A DNA stretch of 64,000 bases, from contig KV425597.1 of assembly GCA_001632425.1 (NCBI GenBank), forward strand, positions 132,443 to 196,442, read 5' to 3'. Position 1 is the first letter of the stretch; each line of letters starts with the position of its first letter. Shown piece after piece: positions 58,550-64,000 of the stretch. Below the pieces are notes generated by a model. It was given only the letters and a program-made list of their open reading frames with translations. It did not search any database and was not told the DNA's origin. Origin of the DNA: Neolentinus lepideus HHB14362 ss-1. Lineage: Eukaryota; Basidiomycota; Agaricomycetes; Gloeophyllales; Gloeophyllaceae. The position numbers were made by a program, and so were the translations under genes.

Positions 58550-58642
58550 GCCTCTTCTTGCAATCAAGATTCGAGCTCGAGTAACGTATATGCAGCGCCG
58601 TAAGGGTAAGAAAGAGGGCCTGAATCGAGTCTGAATCTGCAT

Positions 58643-59559
58643 GCGCAAACCGAGTCAGAGGGAATCGGACAGTTCCGCTTCTCAGCCTTATCACTCATAA
58701 TCTGTTTCTTCCATCGCAGTTTCAACAACTTCGGTTGACAGCTATTGCTCAGTGGTCTCCGGCATTCGAGTCTTAAGACAAGAGAGAATCAGCTTCTGGG
58801 CTATACTGGGCAGTACTAGAAACACGATTTGAAGCTAGCAATCAATGATGTGCGACCAGGTGCATTCACCCGTTGGATAACACTGTCGAAACTCGAAACC
58901 TGGTGAGTAACAATTTTGCTAGCATTAATGCATCGGCAGAGGGCCTCTTTCAACTATCTCCACGTATCTAATGCATTCGCTGCAACTTCGTCAATTTCAT
59001 CCAGGTTTCGTAGACCCTAAAGATCGCCCGAGAGGATCTTACCGGGAGACTTGGTAAATGCGGAACGCTTCCATTGATCACTGTTATTCTACTGTCCAAC
59101 ATTTGGCTATGGTTGTCGGGCTTGGCATAGTGATAATGAGGTAGGCATTCTGATTGTACTTTTGTCCTTGACCCGCCGGTATCACAGATTCAATAGATCA
59201 TACAATCGACGTGCCAGAGGAGGCTGTCATGACTCACGTAGACTGGTCCCTCTCGCTGCCGCTCGCAGATATCTCCAGAAGCCGAGCTTGACTGAACGGA
59301 TATGTTCGCTCGGCCTAATCTCGGAGAAATACTTATTAGGTCAGAATTTGACGGGCACTGGAGTCCAATCTATCTTTCCACGAAGCCGTATGCTAGGTCT
59401 GACACTTTACATCCGGTCGGGGTATACGCGCGTCCCCCAGATATCACGAATTCCGTTACCATCTGTTGTGGCTCTCGGGGGCATGGACGCACCCTCTACC
59501 CCAAATTTCTGCGCGCATTTATAGAATAATGCCAAATCGTCCCCCGAACGCTGCAAGCC
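58643..59559. other. Intergenic stretch, 0.9 kb
   Basis: Upstream of ThrRS. A plus-strand open frame of 120 codons (59162-59524) is present but has no family resemblance or splice context, so I do not call it. Confidence 0.4.
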
Positions 59560-59790
59560 AATGGGTCTTTCTCAAGTCTGCTAACCAGGTGCATGACCTA
59601 GGCTTCCCGTTATTGGCTGGTCTACTGCTAATGGTTCGTCGTTTACCTTTGCATCCACTTCCGGGACGACAGGGAATGTCGTCGATACCGGATATGTGAG
59701 CTACAATGGGAAAGTTTCGTATCCCAATATGTAGCTAGGTACCTCGGAATTCCGTATGCTTCACATGGACTCTGTGGAAGGTTGTGCATA
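59560..59790 (+). pseudogene. 5' fragment of a second type-B carboxylesterase
   Basis: The frame around 59645-59730 reads FTFASTSGTTGNVVDTGYVS then YNGKVSYPN. This is almost the same as TETVGNVVDTGYASYKGNVS YPNT in the intact esterase at 51.3-53.4 kb. It is followed, in a shifted frame and across an in-frame TAG, by ARYLGIPYAS (compare VAYLGIPYAE). A hydrophobic stretch FPLLAGLLLMV just upstream (about 59607-59640) resembles the signal peptide but is in a different frame. Nothing after about 59790 resembles the rest of the enzyme. A truncated and frameshifted duplicate, on the strand opposite to the intact gene. Confidence 0.75.
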
Positions 59791-60460
59791 GATTCTCGCA
59801 ATCAAAGGCTCACTCAAGTTATCCTGCCTGTGCCTGCGTTGCGCGTTGACGAAGAGGGTGCGGAGGAGTCAGGTATGGGACAATCACGCCGTATGATCGC
59901 ATGTTCGCGGAAGCATGGACTCGGGTAGTCCCGTGTTCACAGCAATCTTGCAGCGAAGCAATCCATCGCTAGCTGAAGCATCTGAGATTCCAAACTCCCT
60001 CGTTTTCAGTGCCCCTTGTAGTATTTGATGTATTGTTATCGATGGAGTACTTTCCATACCTTACGGGCACTCTGACGATTTATATTCACAGTTGCATAAG
60101 GGAGCTTTGACTACATTTCGTCAGGGTCGCCTCATGTGTTTAGGTTCAGTACTGCATTGCGGGCGCATCTCCATTCAGTGGGAGTCTTTTTTGATCCAAT
60201 CCAAATACAGATGCTCGGTGCACTTGGAGATGGTTCTCCTTTTTACCTCGTTTGTACGTGCTTTTATTAACTCGTGTATATATGTGAAGCTTCCTATCAG
60301 CTCCTGCATCATTCGTGTACAGTACTCGCAGGGCTAGCGGACTAACCTTACCCCAACTAGAACAAAAGCAGCGAAATGAATAGCAATCACGATCCGCAGT
60401 ACACACGAGGTCGACACATATAAGCCCCATCCCTCTACTCCTTTGACCTTATCACCTCCC
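59791..60460. other. Intergenic spacer before the dynamin gene
   Basis: About 670 bases; no gene. It ends in the TATA-like site of the dynamin gene. Confidence 0.45.
60418..60425 (+). promoter_or_regulatory. Putative TATA box of the dynamin-like GTPase gene
   Basis: ATATAAGC about 40 bases before the ATG at 60461. Assigned by position and sequence. Confidence 0.4.
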
Positions 60461-63278
60461 ATGTTGCACCCACCCAGCCCCGATGATATGTCACCTGAAG
60501 TTCGTTCCCCCGTCTCTGAGAGTCGAGGAGGACTTACTCCAGGCGGCGTAGGGTTATCGGATCCAAGTTTACTAGGAACTCGGCGACGCCTCCTAGACTT
60601 AATTAATCGTCTGCAGAGCACAGGGTGAGGGTCTCCATTAAGATTAACTGACAGAATTCATCTTGAACTATGAATCTAGGGTAGGAAACGATATCGACCT
60701 CCCAGAAATTGCCGTCATTGGCTCGCAAAGCGTTGGTAAATCGTCCTTAATAGAGTCTATTTCAGGCATCACGCTACCTCGGTCCAGCGGTACTTGCACC
60801 CGGTAATTAATTACGAACTATTTAGAATTGTCGCACACATTCATGACGTTAATTAGGTGTCCTACCGTCTGCAAGCTCACCCTGTCGAAGGAACCGTGGC
60901 GATGCAAGGTATCTCTACACTTCGAAACAGACGAGCATGGCCAGCGGCTCGGTCAAGCTCGAAATGTGCCGTTCGGGGACATCATTCGTGACAAGGCTCT
61001 AGTTGAGGAGAGGATCAGGAGAGCCCAGCGAGCCGTGTTGAATCCTGGGGTTATCGCCCGTAACTTCCTTGATGACGACGAGGCGGCTGCGGTGCCTCCT
61101 CAACTCGCGTTCACGTCCAACTCCATTCACCTACAGATCAGCGGACCAGATCTGGCCGACCTGTCCTTTGTCGATCTTCCTGGTAAGTAATTGTAAGTTT
61201 GCGTCATATCGGGGTATGCTGAGTGCAGGTTCTAGGTCTGATCGCAAGCGTGAGCCAAGACGGGGACGTCCGCGACATAGACTTGGTGAAAGAGCTCGTG
61301 AATCAGTACATCAGGAAGCCAAGTTGTCTTATTTTGCTAACAGTAACATGCGAGGGTCAGTGCCTAAAACCTGTTCGATTTTCTTTTGGTCTTTACATCA
61401 CTTTGGCAGTCGACTTCGAGACCCAGGGTGCTTATCAGCTCGCAAAAGCTGCTGATCCCGAGAAAAAGAGAATAATTGGTGCGTTTGGAAGCTGTGCAAT
61501 GAACACAGCACATTTACTGCCATAAAGGTGTCTTGACCAAACCGGATCGTATTCCTATCGATGACGAGGGGAACTGGCTTGGGTTCATACGAAACGAGCG
61601 AGATCGTCTGGACAACGGTTGGTTCTGCGTCAAGCTCCCGAACTCGAAGGCATTGTCGACCGGCATATCTTGGGAACAAGCCCGTAACGAAGAAGATCAG
61701 TTCTTTAGCTACACGCCGCCATGGTCCACTTTGGGCTCGCTGGAGCAAAAACAGCTTCGAACGCGGAATTTGACGGCGCGCTTGAGTGACCTCTTGGCTC
61801 AGCTCATATCGAGACAGTTCGTCTACCGAGTCTCCACAATGCCTGTGATGAATCTAACTTCTAGCTCCAGGTTACCCAAGATACAGGATCAGCTGCAGAG
61901 TCAGCTTCGGGTGACGGAAGACGCCTTGCGAGGACTCCCTGTAGCGCCTTCGGCTGATCCAGTCGCGGAGGTCGTGCATATGACCAGCGACTTCATGCGC
62001 CGTTTGGCACGAGAGACTCAAGGCATTCCGCGCGAGGAGGGTCTCCTCCAGAGAATACGACCTGAGCATGACACCTTTAAGAGAGCTATTCTTGCGACCG
62101 CTCCGAATTTTCGAGCTTATAATAAGAAAAGAAGTGGAAGTGCGTCTACTCATGATGATCGAGCACAGTTGATACATCCACCTGAATTCTTGACAAATGA
62201 AGAAGGTCGTGGTGTCCAGGCTGACGTCAGTCCTGCCATCTACGTTGAGGAAGTAATGGAAAGGGCTAAGAAGTACGTCTCACTCTGTTATTTCGCAAGA
62301 GTCTCCTTGAATATTCCATATTTGCAGAGCGATCACTAGAGAGCTACCCGATAAGTATCCATTCATAGTCACCGAGCTCTTTATCAAGGAGTTCACGAAA
62401 GACTGGGAGAAGCCCGCCCTCGACCTGTTTGATGCGATACATGACAAGGTCGCCGCCTACGTGGAGAAACTTGCAGAGGAGCACTTCAAGCAATACAACC
62501 AGGGCGGCCTGCAACAGCGAGTGATGTGAGTCTCGAATGTTGTTCTTTCAGTCATTGTTGTTGACAGGTGGCATAATCAGCGTCATAGTGTCAGATCATG
62601 TCAAGAAACTGGCCGAGCGCACCAAGGAGCGGATCAGGTGGCTCCTCCAACTTGAGCAGGAGCCGTTTACACTCAATTCGCACTACTATCAAGATTACAA
62701 GGATAAGTTCCGAGCGTATTACAAGAGATGCAGGCAGATCAGCGAGAACAAGACCCTCCTGTCCAAACTCGAGGAAACAGAGTCGGAGGCAGCACTGGCT
62801 TCATCCGATGCCGTACCACTCGATGCTCACAACCCGAGCGATCTGATACAGGCGCTATCGTCACTCAGTTTATTAGGATTCGTAGGCGTCAAGGCGGAAG
62901 ACTTACCAAAACTCCTTCCATCCGACCCGTATGCGCCTGCCGTCGAGATCATGGCAGAAACCCGCGCATACTTCCAAGGCACGTCTGACTCAGATGCTTT
63001 TGACATTTGACATGCCTTACCTGCTGATTGATAATACAGTTGCGTACAAGAGAGTCACCGACATCGTACCGCTCGCCATCGACTGCGAGCTGGTGCGCGG
63101 CTTGGAGACGGGCTTGGAGCAAGCACTGTTGAAGGGCTTGGGGATAGGTAGACCCGAGGGTGCCAGGATATGCAGGGAGCTCACGCAAGAGGAGACTGGC
63201 CTCTCGGTCAGACGTGAGGAGCTCGTTAAGAAGCTGGAGAGGCTGGAGAGTGCCAAGGCCGAATTGCTCGGAATATGA
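60461..63278 (+). CDS. Mx-like dynamin superfamily GTPase
   Basis: Large self-assembling GTPase. Start ATG at 60461 ([20 protein letters not shown]). The dynamin GTPase domain has [20 protein letters not shown] (P-loop G1), [17 protein letters not shown] (G2 with the switch Thr), [15 protein letters not shown] (G3, DLPG) and [13 protein letters not shown] (G4, TKPD). The stalk/middle region (61700-62900) contains [33 protein letters not shown] and [20 protein letters not shown]. The C-terminal GED reads [20 protein letters not shown] to [20 protein letters not shown], ending GI with TGA at 63276-63278. No PH domain or proline-rich tail, so it is of the Mx/Vps1 plan; the divergent stalk fits the Mx-like group that is expanded in basidiomycetes (family knowledge). 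About nine introns, about 780 residues; intact. Role unknown, possibly membrane remodelling. Confidence 0.88.
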
Positions 63279-63779
63279 GTTCGTCCTCGATCAAGTGCAC
63301 TACAGTGTAAGAGATTCCGGCTTATTCTCGATGTACATTTACTGTTGCTGTCGCGAGTATTTGTGTAACGCAATGCGCCCTCCTATTGCAATACGTAGTC
63401 CTCCCAACTGAAAAAACGGACCGATGAACCTGAATATGACCTACTCCTGTCAGAGCCGCGAGGCTGCGTCGTGGGCCGCAATCATATATCGAAGGGTCAC
63501 CTTGTCTGCCGCTGGTTGGAGTGGGCTGGACGTTCAACGGAATGGTATAGTTATAGAATACGATCGTGGATCACCTCGGCATGCGGACATTAATATCGAG
63601 TCTACGCGCCAAACGTATATCAGGTATCCTATCGGCACTTGCGACTATCGTGACCATTATCTGATACTGGACATACCATCGAGACATCATACTCATCGTC
63701 GAGAGTCTACCAAATGTAACTCGGAAATTGCTGAACTTTCGAGCATCAAACCTCTCTCTGGATCTGTTGGGGCTTGAAG
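63279..63779. other. Intergenic region between convergent dynamin genes
   Basis: About 500 bases. A 117-codon plus-strand frame (63424-63777) runs through it but shows no family feature and overlaps the end of the next gene; not called. Confidence 0.5.
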
Positions 63780-64000
63780 TTAACAGAACTCGCATTCTGA
63801 CTCGAGTAGCAGTCTTCGCACCTCCAGTCTAGTTGCAGCATTAGCCGGCTCCTGAGTGAGCTCCCTGCAGATCCTGGCACTGTCAGGATCGCTGATGCTT
63901 AGAGCTTTGTACAACGCTTGCTGCAGTTCCTTTTCCGACTCGCAGTCGATGGTGAGAGGTATGTTATCAGTTACGCGGTGGTACGCCGCTGTGTTTGAGT
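63780..64000 (-). CDS. C-terminal end (GED) of a second dynamin-like GTPase, truncated by the window edge
   Basis: The last exon on the minus strand reads AAYHRVTDNIPLTIDCESEK, ELQQALYKALSISDPDSARI and CRELTQEPANAATRLEVRRL, ending LLESECEFC with TAA at 63780-63782. It aligns along its whole length with the GED of the dynamin at 60.5-63.3 kb ([16 protein letters not shown] and [11 protein letters not shown]), so it is a paralogue, arranged tail to tail. A likely acceptor (AACACAG) lies at about 63990, next to the window end. Everything else of the gene is outside the window. Confidence 0.85.
   Translation of the reverse strand, partial: SNTAAYHRVTDNIPLTIDCESEKELQQALYKALSISDPDSARICRELTQEPANAATRLEVRRLLLESECEFC

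Noticed and set aside
59162..59524. 120-codon plus-strand frame
   Set aside because: No family resemblance, Arg/Ser-rich shadow-like composition, no splice or start context.
63424..63777. 117-codon plus-strand frame between the dynamin genes
   Set aside because: No recognisable feature, and it runs to the stop of the convergent dynamin gene.
1..64000. CRISPR arrays, tRNA and rRNA genes
   Set aside because: No regularly spaced repeats, no tRNA B-box/cloverleaf or rRNA sequence that I could identify by reading both strands.

Overview
This is a stretch of nuclear genome from a filamentous basidiomycete, most likely an Agaricomycete. Almost every protein gene is cut by several short introns (about 45-80 nt, GT...AG). 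The proteins are eukaryotic (cohesin, COMPASS, IRE1, cullin-RING, CstF). The gene complement (urea permease, allantoate-type permease, S41 secreted protease, Mx-like dynamins, basidiomycete-only families) fits that lineage. Gene order is mixed on both strands with no operons. Coding limits below come from hand-splicing the translations, so internal exon edges are approximate unless given.

Layout. 0-1.8 kb: N-terminal part of cohesin subunit Scc3/STAG (runs off the left edge). 2.6-5.1: anion/nicotinate-allantoate type MFS permease. 5.2-8.5: DNA helicase of the Hcs1/IGHMBP2 type. 8.8-9.3: a doubtful small gene. 10.9-13.1: single-pass membrane protein with a PPxY motif. 13.9-16.7: secreted S41 (UstP/CPAF-like) protease. 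17.5-22.0: Set1 H3K4 methyltransferase. 22.0-24.7: no recognisable gene. 24.7-26.8: lineage-specific protein. 27.1-29.3: ALDH7-type aldehyde dehydrogenase. 29.3-32.9: large gene-poor stretch. 32.9-36.7: IRE1 unfolded-protein-response sensor. 37.1-38.4: 2-oxoglutarate/Fe(II) oxygenase. 39.1-41.8: DUR3 urea transporter, with three identical GATA-factor sites upstream. 42.4-45.8: GNAT pseudogene, a MITE-like inverted repeat and otherwise empty sequence. 45.8-46.8: proline iminopeptidase-like hydrolase. 47.1-47.5: tiny Cys-rich protein in three exons. 47.9-49.0: tubulin cofactor C. 49.2-49.9: Rbx1/Hrt1 RING protein. 50.3-51.1: decayed copy of the iminopeptidase and a fragment of a membrane protein family. 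51.3-53.4: secreted carboxylesterase. 53.9-55.5: CstF-64/Rna15. 55.6-58.6: threonyl-tRNA synthetase. 59.6-59.8: fragment of a second carboxylesterase. 60.5-63.3: Mx-like dynamin GTPase. 63.8-64.0: the C-terminal end of a second, convergent dynamin paralogue that leaves the window.

Most of the conserved genes are housekeeping. The accessory part (42-64 kb) shows repeated duplication and decay: the active iminopeptidase and carboxylesterase on the minus strand each have a broken relative on the plus strand nearby, a GNAT gene has decayed by several frameshifts, and dynamin GTPases form a tail-to-tail pair. I found no clearly new multi-gene system. The best leads are the tail-to-tail dynamin pair, the GATA-rich DUR3 promoter, the tiny Cys-rich gene, the possible dual-targeted ThrRS and the lineage-specific proteins at 10.9-13.1 and 24.7-26.8 kb.
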